Notes: generated from the sequence alone by a model not told the origin. Shown: positions 43,942 to 54,400, counted from the stretch's first letter. The stretch is 64,000 nucleotides of DNA from Endomychus coccineus (GCA_958510875.1 OY294068.1:25524297-25588296); one strand, 5' to 3'. A program made the numbers and translations.

Positions 43942-44759
43942 TGTTAAGAAACAACTCTTTTAAGTTTATTTAATCTAGGTGATTATTAAGGTTTAAATTT
44001 GAATTTTAATTTGATTCTTATTTTATTCTACCGGCTAGCTTTTATTTATTTATTTTGAATAATAATGATCTTTTTCTTTTTATATTTATTATATGGAATT
44101 AAATACAATATTCTTTGAATGTTAAAAAGTTTCTATATTTAAATCTCTATGACTCTAATTATCTCGAGTTTCAAATTTACAATTTAATTTTATGTTCTAA
44201 TAGGTCTATGCTTTAACCTCAAAACTATTCAATATTAATAGTTGTTTACAAAATTACAAACGACAATCTTTCTTTCAGATTTACAAATAACACTACAATG
44301 GAGATATAATAAACAAACTTACTTTTAGTTTATATACAATAATATGATTACAAATGTAATGTGGGCAATGTTCAATTGATTTGATCTTCTTGTTGATTTG
44401 TTTATTCACTTTAAAAACACAATTACTATGCTATACACAAAAACACAGGTAAACTATGTGGTTACTTCTTTAGAAATCAGGAACTGTTGAAAATTGTTAA
44501 CTTGTTTTATTCCTTTTTTAAAAGATATAAAACTCTTCAATGATGTATTGGAACGTTATCGAAGACTGGCTATCATAAGATGCTACTTATGAATTTTGGT
44601 TAATTATAACCTTTAAAACTTTGTTCGAAGACTCGGAACACTACTTGATTCGTAGAAATTATTTACTTGCTTCTGTTACTTTTAACTTTTCGAAGCTATT
44701 GGAGACTACTTGGGTTCTCCGATGTTATCCAATAAACTGAGGTTATGGAAAGTTTTGCA
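43942..44759 (-). mobile_element. Long terminal repeat (left, minus orientation)
   Basis: 818 bp running from TGCAA (44759) to TTAACA (43942) on the minus strand, with a primer-binding site just beyond. The right copy at 44787-45409 is its reverse complement, apart from two deletions. No open frames matter here. Confidence 0.75.
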
Positions 44760-44786
44760 ATTATATCTGTGGAGTGAAGGTACTCC

Positions 44787-45409
44787 TGCAACTCACAAAA
44801 TTTTCCATAACCTTAGTTTATTGGATAACATCGGAGAACCCAAAAGTAGTCTCCAATAGCTTCGAAAAGTTAAAAGTAAAAGGAATAAAACAAGTTAACA
44901 ATTTTCAACAGTTCCTGATTTCTAAAGAAGTAACCACATAGTTTACCTGTGTTTTTGTGTATAGCATAGTAATTGTGTTTTTTAAAGTGAATAAACAAAT
45001 CAACAATATTATTGGATATAAACTAAAAGTAAGTTTGTTTATTATATCTCCATTGTAGTGTTATTTGTAAATCTGAAAGAAAGATTGTCGTTTGTAATTT
45101 TGTAAACAATTATTAATATTGAATAGTTTTGAGGTTAAAGCATAGACCTATTAGAACATAAAATTAAATTGTAAATTTGAAACCCGAGATAATTAGAGTC
45201 ATAGAGATTTAAATATAGAAAGTTTTTAACATTCAAAGAATATTGTGTTTAATTCCATATAATAAATATAAAAAGAAAAAGATCATTATTATTCAAAATA
45301 AATAAATAAAAGCTAGCCGGTAGAATAAAATAAGAATCAAATTAAAATTCAAATTCAAACATTAATAATCACTTAGATTAAATAAACTCAAAAGAGTTGT
45401 TTCTTAACA
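44787..45409 (+). mobile_element. Long terminal repeat (right, plus orientation, shortened)
   Basis: It is about 623 bp, starting TGCAACTC and ending TTCTTAACA. It lacks about 165 bp and about 50 bp present in the left LTR. It is not followed by a primer-binding site. With the left LTR it forms a head-to-head pair separated by 27 bp. Confidence 0.75.
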
Positions 45410-45452
45410 ATATGTAAAGTTTGATGCAGTTGATCGGTTTTACATAAATGTA

Positions 45453-46233
45453 CCAGGGCAAGGTGAAAAGGCCCTGAAAAATAAAACAGATGGCACCACA
45501 ATCGAGAATCCCAAGTGACATTTGTGATGTACCATCTTTAACTAGAACGCATTAAACTGATATGTCATTGAGTTTTGTTTTGACATTCATCGGAAGCAAG
45601 CAACCTTGAAGATTTTTGTAAACATGGAAAAAAGTGAATTTCGCGTCTTGATTGAGGTTACTGTAACGCCAGAAATCGTCGATAAAATGCATGGTATGAT
45701 ATTGGACGAGGCTGAGGCTATGGGCATCTCAATCGAATGGGTACGGAACATTTTCCATAAATTTTCGAATAAGAGAAAGCTATCTGCCAGATGGGTGCCG
45801 CATTTGCTCTCTGTTGACAACAAGCGCGATCGTGTGACAATTTCAAAGGAGTGTTTGGCGATGTTAAAGCGCGATGAGAAGGAATTTTTGCACAGTTTCG
45901 TAACCGTGGACGAAACATGGATCAATCACAACACACCAGAGACCAAAGAACAGTCGAAACAGTGTACATGTCCTTGCGAATCGAAGCCGAAAAAGACCAA
46001 AATAGGGTTATCGACCAACAAAGTCATGGCGACAGTTTTTTGGGATGCACACGGTATCGTCTATATCGATTACTTCGAAAAGAGCAAGAGCTGTTGGATC
46101 GATTCACCGCCTATTTATAGGGAAAGCGGCCGTATATGGGAAAGAAAAAAATTCTCTTCCACCAATAAAATAAGTTTTGACCAAATAAATCGTTTCTTGT
46201 TTCATTTTTCAGGGACTTTTCACCTTGGCCTCG
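45453..46233 (+). mobile_element. Mariner-like element 1, 781 bp, internally deleted
   Basis: The ends are CCAGGGCAAGGTGAAAAG at the left and, at the right in reverse complement, CGAGGCCAAGGTGAAAAG, each continuing into CCCTGAAAAAT-AAACA. TA dinucleotides flank the element (45451-45452 and 46234-46235). The ends match the 3' ends of the mariner copies at 48481 and 51242. It encodes the shortened transposase below. Confidence 0.9.
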
Positions 46234-46241
46234 TATGTTGA
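45624..46241 (+). CDS. Shortened mariner (DD34D) transposase, open but defective
   Basis: The frame starts MEKSEFRVLIEV at the ATG in AAACATGG (45624). An upstream in-frame ATG at 45606 is less likely. Residue 12 onwards jumps to TVTPEIVDKMHGMI, so about 45 residues of the N-terminal DNA-binding region are missing. ARWVPHLLSVDNKRDRV follows with FVTVDETWINHNTPE, where the first catalytic Asp is present. MATVFWDAHGIVYIDYFEKS keeps the second. The frame then joins the 3' untranslated end, so the block with the third Asp is lost. It stays open for 206 codons and ends beyond the TA. It cannot catalyse transposition, but might bind ends if the partial DNA-binding region suffices. Confidence 0.8.
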   Translation: MEKSEFRVLIEVTVTPEIVDKMHGMILDEAEAMGISIEWVRNIFHKFSNKRKLSARWVPHLLSVDNKRDRVTISKECLAMLKRDEKEFLHSFVTVDETWINHNTPETKEQSKQCTCPCESKPKKTKIGLSTNKVMATVFWDAHGIVYIDYFEKSKSCWIDSPPIYRESGRIWERKKFSSTNKISFDQINRFLFHFSGTFHLGLVC

Positions 46242-46692
46242 GTAGGTGAGATATAATAGGGTTTAATTGCAGGATGGATTGAAGCATGCCTAACCATTTT
46301 GAAAACTTTTCACAATAGCAGTGACGATCTTAATATAGTAAATTTTCATAACCAAGATAAGTTCCACATCTGATCTTGTCATTTCTTGGTCTGTCCATTA
46401 CTATTAGAGGAGTTTATGAAAATTATATAATTTTAATCTAAAGGTTTCTTAACTAAACTGTATAACAATTTCTGAACAATGCGATGAAATAATACGCTGC
46501 CAGTAGCTAGTCAGAATTGGAATGTTATTTTGCACGCAGTGACAAGAAACCAGTGAATTACAGGCTAGATAATTCATCCCTGTTCTTTTACATCGGACTC
46601 TTCTAATGAATGGAAATAATAAACGTTTCTTCGTATTACCAAGACAGCTAACGTTCTCGTGCTCCGAATATCCACGTTTCACATACTGCGAT
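46236..46692. other. Unassigned spacer
   Basis: No recognisable gene between the mariner and hAT copies. Confidence 0.4.
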
Positions 46693-46700
46693 ATACGCAA
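46693..46700. repeat. Left 8-bp target duplication of hAT-1 copy 2
   Basis: ATACGCAA here and at 48349-48356, exact. Confidence 0.9.
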
Positions 46701-48348
46701 CAGTGGCGGCTCCTCGAAGGAGGCTAAGGAGGCTCAGCCTCCTCACCAATTTATCTTAATGATCATTCTCCATTTTATTTCCTGTTTCTCTGATAATTCT
46801 TTAAATTTTACAATTAATTCCCCGTTCTCAGTAGTTATTTTTAATCTGGCAACAGTGGCCAGAGGCTAGATTCTCTATATATCTCAAACGCTAAATACGT
46901 GTGGTCAACACAGTTGCCGTTTTCCAAGCAGTTCAATTGCTAGATATAGTAAAAGAGCGAATATGGCAACACCCTATGGAGGCTAGCTTCTTGTACGGAA
47001 TCGTCGGTCGAATGAAATACTTGCTACCGCCCTTCCGCTAGAAGAATGCGACACGTGTCGTGTTCCGTTAGTTCTTGTTTTTGTACCGCGAGGCGAAGTA
47101 AGGTTGAGTAGTTAAGTTATAATTTATCTAATCGGTGAACGTTAAAATGATCAGTGACTTAGTTGCTGGGTTAGAAAATCCATTTAGTGGATTAACATAT
47201 GATAGAAAAGTGTTTTGTTAAAAATAAACGGCCTTTACCGGATTTGAAAGGATTAATGGTGACGATGACAGGTATGTTTCAAAATCGAAATACACAATAA
47301 ATTATATTGCTTGCTATTTACATCTGATACAACTTCATGTTGGGGGCACTCGGGTTATGATGATTTGAAAAATTTAGCTCGTGGTATAGATAGACATGAA
47401 AAATCGCAGGAACATATTACATCGAGTATTAAGTTTAAATTAACCGGTAAACAGAATATTGTTAAAGGAGGAAAACATATAATTTGGTAGAGAAGAAACT
47501 ACATTATAAACAACTTTTTTTATGAAATTTTAGATACTATTAAAGGTCAAATTGAGATTCGATTTACCGATTTACATGAATTGAAGTTTTTCGACTTGAC
47601 GAATAGAAGATTTTTCGAATCTTTTTCAAAAGAGTTTCCCAATACACTTTTAGATAACTTAGTTCTAAAATATAAATTTTTTGATAAAATAGCACTGCAC
47701 AATGAATTATGGGTTATATACCTACTCGGATAAAGATATTTTAGGCCAGTACGACATTCACGCCGATATGATAAAATATATGATAGACAATGATTTGCAA
47801 CAAGTTTTACCTCAGTTTTATAAACTACTTTGTTTGACAGTCACCATTCCTGTCACGTCGGCATCGGTGGAGAGATCATTTTCTACTCTCAAACGAATCA
47901 AAACTTACATGCGAAATACAATGGGCCAAAATCGTTTATACAATGTTAGTTTGAATATATTGAAAAAGATTTAGTAATACACTTAAAACAAAATGATACA
48001 TTTTATGATAATATTATTGATCATTTTTCGCAAAGTAAAGACCGTAGAATTCCGTTAATATATAAAAAAGTTGACAAAAATAATTAAAAAAAACAAAATA
48101 TGAAAAATTTCAAAAAAAAATAAAAAATATCAAAAATCCAAAGAAAAAAAAACGAACAAAAAAAATTTTTGACAAGAGAAACTCTACACCTCCACGTTGG
48201 TTCTTGCTGGGTAACAATTAATTTTGTCACTGAAGTAGCTGGTACGGTCGCTGTGCAAAGGTTAAATTAATTGGCCGAATAGAGTATATTTTTACAAGAA
48301 CGTTTTATGTCCAGCCTCCTCTCTTAAAAAGTTCACAAGCCGTCACTG
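46701..48348 (+). mobile_element. hAT-1 copy 2, 1648 bp, internally deleted
   Basis: It starts CAGTGGCGGCTCCTCGAAGG and ends GCCGTCACTG. The target duplication is exact. It closely resembles 26219-27779, but keeps about 90 bp more coding sequence before the C-terminal domain (KFFDLTNRRFFESFSKEFPN near 47590-47640) and lacks other parts. Both copies have therefore been deleted independently. Confidence 0.9.
47145..47974 (+). pseudogene. hAT transposase, deleted (hAT-1 copy 2)
   Basis: It starts MISDLVAGLENPFSGLTYD near 47147. The TTF finger region reads GYDDLKNLARGIDRHEKSQE near 47358. Later blocks are DIHADMIKYMIDNDLQQVLP and IPVTSASVERSFSTLKRIKT followed by MRNTMGQNRLYNVS, the C-terminal dimerisation domain. 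Frameshifts occur near 47220, 47300, 47490 and 47955. The catalytic core is absent. Confidence 0.85.
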
Positions 48349-48480
48349 ATACGCAATACAAGTAATAACAGAAAAGATCGAATTCTCACAGAAAGTAACT
48401 TTTGCTACACCCCTTGGGCTTCTAGAAAAGATAGTAAACTCTTTTCAGTGTGGCTTTTAGTAGGGAACATTGCCAAACTA

Positions 48481-48850
48481 CGAGGGCAAGATGAACAGTC
48501 CCTGAAGAATGAAACAAGAAATGATTTATTTGATCTAAACTCATTTTATTTCTCAACATAATCTCCTTGTAGCCCGATACACAACGTCCAACGTTTTTCC
48601 AATTTTTGCATCCCTTCCAAATAATACGATTTCGGCAATCCTTCAAAATAGGCGTTTGTTTCAATGATGACCTCATCGTTGGAGACAACTCTCTTTCTGC
48701 CAAGCCATTTCTTCAAGTTTAAAAATAGATGAGAATCGCAGAGGTGCAAATTTAGAGAATATGCTGAATGACGAACCAATTCGTAGCGCAATTCATGCAG
48801 TTTTACCACTGCGACTGCGAATCTGTGCACCGCACTGTGGGTCAGATCTC
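48481..48850 (-). pseudogene. Mariner-like element 2, C-terminal part
   Basis: On the minus strand from 48830 it reads VVKLHELRYELVRHSAYSLN followed by CDSHLFLNLKKWLG. The DLxPxDYHLF block has lost the third catalytic Asp to Ser. VVSNDEVIIETNAYFEGLPK, SYYLEGMQKLEKRWTLCIGL and QGDYVEK end near 48546. The 3' inverted repeat CGAGGGCAAGATGAACAGTC starts at 48481 beside TA. It is 5'-truncated near 48850. Confidence 0.9.
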
Positions 48851-48951
48851 GAAACAGCTGGTCAAAATATGAAGGCGTTGTTTGATTTGCCTACTATTTC
48901 GTGGCAAATATGTTTTGAGGTTACTGATTAAGAATTCGCTAAAAAAATTAA
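48851..48951. other. Short spacer
   Basis: Junction between the mariner fragment and the 109-bp tandem repeat. Confidence 0.4.
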
Positions 48952-49225
48952 GAAAAACAAAATGGCGGATCCAATATGTCGGACATAGATGTTAAAAAAA
49001 TTGTTTAAATCGTACATAAATTGGTATGTAGGGTTCTTTCACGTAACAAATTGAGAGTTTGAAAAACAAAATGGCGGATCCAATATGTCGGACATAGATG
49101 TTAAAAAAATTGTATAAATCGTACATAATTTGGTATGTAGGGTTCTTTCACGTAACAAATTGAGAATTTGAAAAACAAAATGGCGGATCCAATATAGTGA
49201 ACATAAATGTTAAAAAATGCATCAA
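48952..49225. repeat. Tandem repeat, period 109 bp, 2.5 units
   Basis: GAAAAACAAAATGGCGGATC starts at 48952, 49061 and 49170. Units are nearly identical over TATGTCGGACATAGATGTT and GGTATGTAGGGTTCTTTC. Confidence 0.95.
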
Positions 49226-49244
49226 ATGGTAGAATATGGTGTGA

Positions 49245-49458
49245 AATATTACAAAAAAATCTTCTTCACCTTCGAGGTCTGTTTCCTCGTCATCTGCATC
49301 GGAGTCTTCATAATCTTCCGCCACAGGAACCAAGAGGGCAACAGCTTCTGGCAGCAAACTCTTCAATTTTGTTGTTGTTGATTTTCGTAGAGATGAAATG
49401 TAGGGGTCTGTGGTTGCCAACAATCTCCTGAACACGTCTTCCATAGTCTTAACTCTTG
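49245..49458 (-). CDS. Acidic exon-like open stretch, unknown protein
   Basis: On the minus strand a CTTCTTTTCAAG acceptor-like site (about 49460) is followed by MEDVFRRLLATTDPYISSLR then KSTTTKLKSLLPEAVALLVP. VAEDYEDSDADDEETDLEGE and EDFF follow. Third-position use is non-random and the stretch is GC-richer than its neighbours. It ends in the 109-bp repeat, where the frame is no longer meaningful. The acidic tail recalls nuclear or regulatory proteins, but I do not recognise the family. It may be a host exon, a domesticated or captured fragment, or part of the repeat element that follows. Confidence 0.4.
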
Positions 49459-49460
49459 AA

Positions 49461-50460
49461 AAGAAGGTATTTTGGCATTTTGAGTGCACCTAGGAGGTTT
49501 TTTGGGTCGCTGAACACGAATCCGTAGCCAGATTTACTTGCAATCCATCGTGGGGTGGTAAAATCGACGAAATTGGCCAATTTTGCACCCCTATATGTTA
49601 TTTTGCAATTTACGTGTTTTAGGCATTTAGAATGCACTAAGGAGGTTTTTTGGGTCGCTGAATACGATTCCAAAGCCAGATTCAGTTGGTTCTCAGGATC
49701 ATTCATACACCTTAAAACCTCTTGGAAACCCCAACCCCACCCATTGGGGGCGAAAATGGCCCGAAATCTCCAAGTCTTGAATTGTATTTTCTACAAATAA
49801 AGGTATTTTGGCATTCCGAGTGCACCTAGGAGGTTTTTTGGGTCGCTGAATACGATTCCGTAGCCAGATTTACTTGCAATCCATCGTGGGGTGGTAAAAT
49901 CGACGAAATTGGCCAATTTTGCACCCCTGTATGTTATTTTGCAATTTACGTGTTTTAGGCATTTCGAATGCACCAAGGACGTTTTTTGGATCGCTGAACA
50001 CGATTCCGAAGCCAGATTTACTCGAATATCATAGTAGGAGTGGGACATTTACAAAAATGGCTAATTTGACACGCTTCTAAATTTTTATTATTTTTGCATT
50101 TGAAAATTACTTTGAAGTAAACTGACTTCGGAATCGTATTCAGCGACCCAAAAAAAACCCTTGGTGCATTCGAAATGCCAAAAATACGTAAATTGCAAAA
50201 TAACATATAGGGGTGCAAAATTGGCCAATTTCGTCGATTTTACCACCCCTACGATGGATTGCAAGTGAATGTGGCTACGGATTCGTGTTCAGCGACCAAA
50301 AAAACCTCCTAGGTGCACTCAAAATGCCAAAATACCTTTATTTGTAGAAAATACAATTCAAGACTTGGAGATTTCGGGTCATTTCCGCCCCCAATGGGTG
50401 GGGTTGGGGTTCCCAAGAGGTTTTAAGGTGTATGAATGATCCTGAGAACCTCCTGAAGCT
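49461..50460. repeat. Repeat array: direct units (about 340 bp) plus an inverted arm
   Basis: AAGGTATTTTGGCATT-GAGTGCACCTAGGAGG begins at about 49465 and again at 49799, each followed by TTTTTTGGGTCGCTGAA, TTACTTGCAATCCATCGTGG and GCCAATTTTGCACCCC. From about 50130 to 50460 the same text runs in reverse complement. 49680-49798 (CCAACCCCACCCATTGGGGG) pairs with 50370-50445. The array is therefore foldback-like. Frames here are by-products. The block at 1-165 is the same family. Confidence 0.85.
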
Positions 50461-50890
50461 AATGCAAAAGAAATTTTTCGATGTTTAACAATATATCTAT
50501 GGTTTCGGCGTTTACGTAGTGTAAATTCATAATACTTAGGAAGTTGGAGAATAAAACTCAAGTTTTACACAAACTTTTGACATTTAATTTAAAAATGTCA
50601 ATATAATTAATAAAATACTCCAAAATAAACTCAATAAAAAAGCCTTAAACCTAATTTATACGCAGATTAATAATAATACAACATCAAATTTCACATGTCT
50701 AACATATTTAGGTAAACATTCACTAAAAATATTTCAATTCCTTGAAAAACAGAATAAAAACGTCGCCTTCAAAACAACAAACGAGAAAAACTCAAACGAT
50801 ATCGCTTTATCAACTTATTGGTTGATAAATAGTTGCCGCTTCGGACAGATATCTCTCGAGAAAGCAATGTTTTTTTAACATAGAATGTCG
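50461..50890. other. Unassigned
   Basis: AT-rich. No motif seen. Confidence 0.4.
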
Positions 50891-50892
50891 AA

Positions 50893-51242
50893 AAACTTCT
50901 TTGTCTTTTTCGAGTTCTGACCCACAGTGCGCCGGTGCGTTGTCCTGGTGGAAGAGCACTTTTTCTTTGCCAAATGCGGCCGTTTTCGCTTCAAATCGGC
51001 GGCGAATCGTTCCAACAGCTCTGCATAATATACGCCGGTGATTGTTTCGCCCTTTTCAAGGTAATCGATATGGATTTAGCTGCAACGATGAGGTCATCAC
51101 TGAAAGAAAAGCCTATTTTGAAGGATTGTCGAAGTCGTATTATTTGGAAGGAATCGGAAAATTTGAAAAACGTTGGACGAAGTGTATTTAAGTTTTAAAC
51201 AAATAATCATTTCTTGTTTAATTTTTCAGGGACTTGCCCTCG
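50893..51242. pseudogene. Mariner-like element 3, rearranged by inversion
   Basis: 50893-51067 is coding on the minus strand: HIDYLEKGETITGVYYAELL followed by ERFAADLKRKRPHLAKKK, and after one frameshift LFHQDNAPAHCGSE. This is the linker between catalytic Asp 2 and the block before Asp 3. 51070-51176 codes on the plus strand: NDEVITERKAYFEGLSKSYY then LEGIGKFEKRWTKCI, the C-terminus. The 3' end (TTTTTCAGGGACTTGCCCTCG to 51242) follows, with TA at 51243. The two halves face opposite ways, so part of the element was inverted. The PHPPYSPD-type block between them is lost. Confidence 0.85.
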
Positions 51243-51244
51243 TA

Positions 51245-52020
51245 GATATCTCTTGATATACATGAAATTGTAGTCCCTTAGGCAAACATATTCTAAATTT
51301 TCACTATAGCGACATAGTGATATACGATAAACATAACAGTTGATTGAAGGAATTTTGTAATTTGAGGTATCTGGATATTTAAAGACTAATTCTACCAGGT
51401 TAAATGAAATTTTTATTTCGTACCATTCGAATAGCGTGGAGAAGAAGAATAGCGAAGGCAAATTGAGGAGAAGTTCATATTCGCTCTTAATTTATTTGTT
51501 TACTCCAATTTGGTTTCAAATAGGTTACCAAATAAAAATGTCTCCTTCAAATAATAAATAATATTATCAAAACGAGTCTCGCTGTGATTTCGAACCCTGT
51601 ACCAAATACTGCTAAATCGACCGAGACATTGGTAAACAATGAAATACACGCGCACTGACAAATAATTATAATTATATATCATTCCTACAATGTACAGCGT
51701 GACCTATTTCCACACAAATCATATCTAACCAAGAGATTAAAATTATCTCTCATACCTATGTAAATATTATGGATTGTCAACTATTCGATCAAAAATAATT
51801 ATTATCATCATAATCATTTTGATATAATTTTATTTATAGCTTTTAAAAATCATAAATCTCGGAATTGATTGTAGATTACATGAATATGGCATGAGCAGCA
51901 TAATTTCTCAAGGAGGTTAGATCGTTTTATGAGGAAACGTTTTTTTACATAAAAATCTTGTCGGGGCTGCTACGCGCTCCGACGACGTCGCAGCAATCGC
52001 GTCTGAAACCCAAATACATT
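51245..52020. other. No gene recognised
   Basis: AT-rich. No repeat relative found. Confidence 0.4.
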
Positions 52021-52024
52021 AACT

Positions 52025-52390
52025 GAAGCTACTCCTCCCTTCCGATCGGAAAATAGCTTTAGGTTCCCCAATCTTGTGCCCTAAGTAGCCTTACTGAACC
52101 CAGAATGATTGTCTTATGCATCGGGTCTATCAAGATGTGTGCAGAGTTTTTGGAGGCCAAAATATTTAAGTTGGAACCCAGTGAAGACCGAATTCCACCC
52201 AAAAAATTGATGATCACTGATCGACCTTGTGATCTTGGTTTAGCGTGAGGATCTCGAACAGGAGATCTTGATACTTTATCCATTTTTTCTCCTCTTTCAA
52301 GACTATGTTCTTCTCTGCCTAAGTAAAGAATTCGATGACATACATAGTCTTGGTTTGCTTATCGAGAAGGACAGCGTCAGCTATTAAGCT
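52025..52390 (-). pseudogene. Second copy of the LINE C-terminal domain fragment
   Basis: It is similar to 38420-38790 throughout: CTAAGTAGC-TTACTGAACC, GAAGACCGAATTCC-CCC, CAGGAGATCTTGATA and TACATAGTCTTGGTTTG. It is more decayed, with stops in the frame that is open in the other copy. Confidence 0.65.
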
Positions 52391-53360
52391 ATTAAGCGTG
52401 TTCAAAAAGCCATATAAATCAGAATCTTTACTTGTAATCGCGAAATGTCATCAACATATCTATACCAAACTTTCAGAAGCTAATTCAATTATTATTTTGA
52501 GGAGGTTTCTAGTTCGCTTAGAAAAATATTGGCCAAAAAAGGAGAGTGGATTGCCCATTGCACATCCGCTTGTTTATTTATAGTAATTTTTGTTAAAAGT
52601 GAAATAATTTTGCTCCATACATAAAGATGTAAGGATCACGTATTCTGTGCAGTTTCTATTGGGGATATTAATATTTGGAAGCCATTTCTTCAGAATGTTT
52701 ATCGACACAGGGATTGGGGTATTTGTAAATGATCAAATGAAACGAGAGTATCACCAGGTTCAAGTTTGAAATCTAAATATGAATATGTATCAAGAAGCCA
52801 CTGCATAGCAATCTATTTCTAATAATCGAAGTCATCTCATGCAATTTGGAAATAAGACTGAAACCAAACAATAATACGCTCAAGTATCCACTTTAGAACC
52901 AGATATTGAAGATGTATGAAGTAATAGGAAAAGGTTGTCAAACTTTAATAGAAATATTGTTATTTCAGCATTCCAGCTAAAATATACTTTTAACATTATA
53001 AAGGCGTATGTAGGAATTTGCAAGGGTTTTAATTAATTAAATTAGTATAAATTTGACTTAATGTTTGAATGTCTGTTCTATGATTTGCAGACTTAGTCAC
53101 ATTCTATGTATCCTTTATGACAACGTGCGCCATAGGGGAGAAGTCCAGAAGACCCAAAAAGGATCTGATGTATTTTATGTCCTATCACTCTCAATCAACC
53201 AACACTACATGAGTGAAAAAACGTTAATGAAAATTTATTTTTGTCTGACATTTTACACAACAATACATTAAATAATTTTAATAAGAGCGTTTGTTGTATT
53301 AGAAATTTCCAGGTTAAGTTTGACGTTAATGGCAACAGCACACATTGTTTAAAGCTATGT
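52391..53360. other. No gene recognised
   Basis: Short frames only (for example 53065-53271), without domains. Confidence 0.4.
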
Positions 53361-53365
53361 TAAAA

Positions 53366-54396
53366 CCACGGTCGTACATACAAGTCTGGAAACTCTATGG
53401 TTGACTTGAGTCGCCTACGCGTCGTGAAACTCGTAGTCCCTTGCTCAGCCACCAGCTGGCGCTTGGATCAAGAGGGGGTAAAACGATTTCTTTCCGGAAT
53501 CGCAAGCAGTCTTACTAATGCCCATTTGCACCGTTTAAGCATAGCTTAAAATTGTCGAAATGTTAACTTTGAACCTTTTAAAAGGTCGTGATAGCCCCAA
53601 ACTGGGTCGAAAACTGTTAATTTTCGATAAATCGAATGACGTTCGCGTGAGGAGCGCGTAGCTCACGAGTTAGAAAAGTGCAAATTTACGGTACATAGAA
53701 CGTCTTAACGAGGACTTTTCGCATGCGGTTTTCGCTCCATGTCGTTAGTTTATGAACGGGGCCAACTAAATAGCATAGTCGCGGGCCCAAAATGTCGATT
53801 AAATAGGAAAATTCAATTAAAACGGTATGAGGTATTCTCAGCTATCAGCTACAAGCGTCTGACGTGCGATGTACCAAAGGGAATTCTCTAGCTACTAAAA
53901 TATACTCAAAGCGGGTAAAAGCTAGCGGCCTATAGCCGAAAACACTTTATTACAACTGGCTCCGGCCGCACGGGGCATAAAACGGCCCCGAATTAACAAG
54001 ATCGAGGTAAAAAGTATAAACTCTAACTGACGCGTAGCGAGCTCCTCGAGGCATATGTCAAAATGATTACGTTCGTAGCTAATTAGGACGTCTTTCGTTC
54101 ATGCAATTGTGTTTTTATACAATTCGAACCTTCTAATTTCGATAGGCCACGTGAAAATCCCGGAGCCGGAAGCGCCATCGAGATCTGAACGTTAAAACTT
54201 TCGTATAAAATTGTGTTTACAAGTCAACTGACACTTGTCACAGAATACTCTTCATAGAGATGATACTCTTACGTGACGCCTTTTATGATTCCCCTACGTG
54301 GCGTCTTTTGGTACTACGCGAAAGTCGACGCGTAGCGAACTCACTGCTCACATAGGAAACAACCTCGAGTTCCCAGACCTGTGTATACGACCGTGG
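53366..54396. mobile_element. About 1.03-kb element with inverted ends (CCACGGTCGTA...), non-autonomous
   Basis: The left end CCACGGTCGTACATACAAGT-CTGGAAACTC and the right end in reverse complement CCACGGTCGTATACACAGGT-CTGGGAACTC are clear inverted repeats of about 35 bp. TTAA occurs at both outer edges (53360-53363 and 54397-54400), but its register differs by two bases. The interior is markedly GC-richer than the flanks, with many ACGCG and GAGCTC-type words, and has no long frame. A further left end lies at 63974-64000. Confidence 0.75.
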
Positions 54397-54400
54397 TTAA

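Noticed and set aside
49449..50048. Two similar 85-codon frames on the minus strand
   Set aside because: The similarity is due to the direct repeat units at 49461-50040, not to a gene family.
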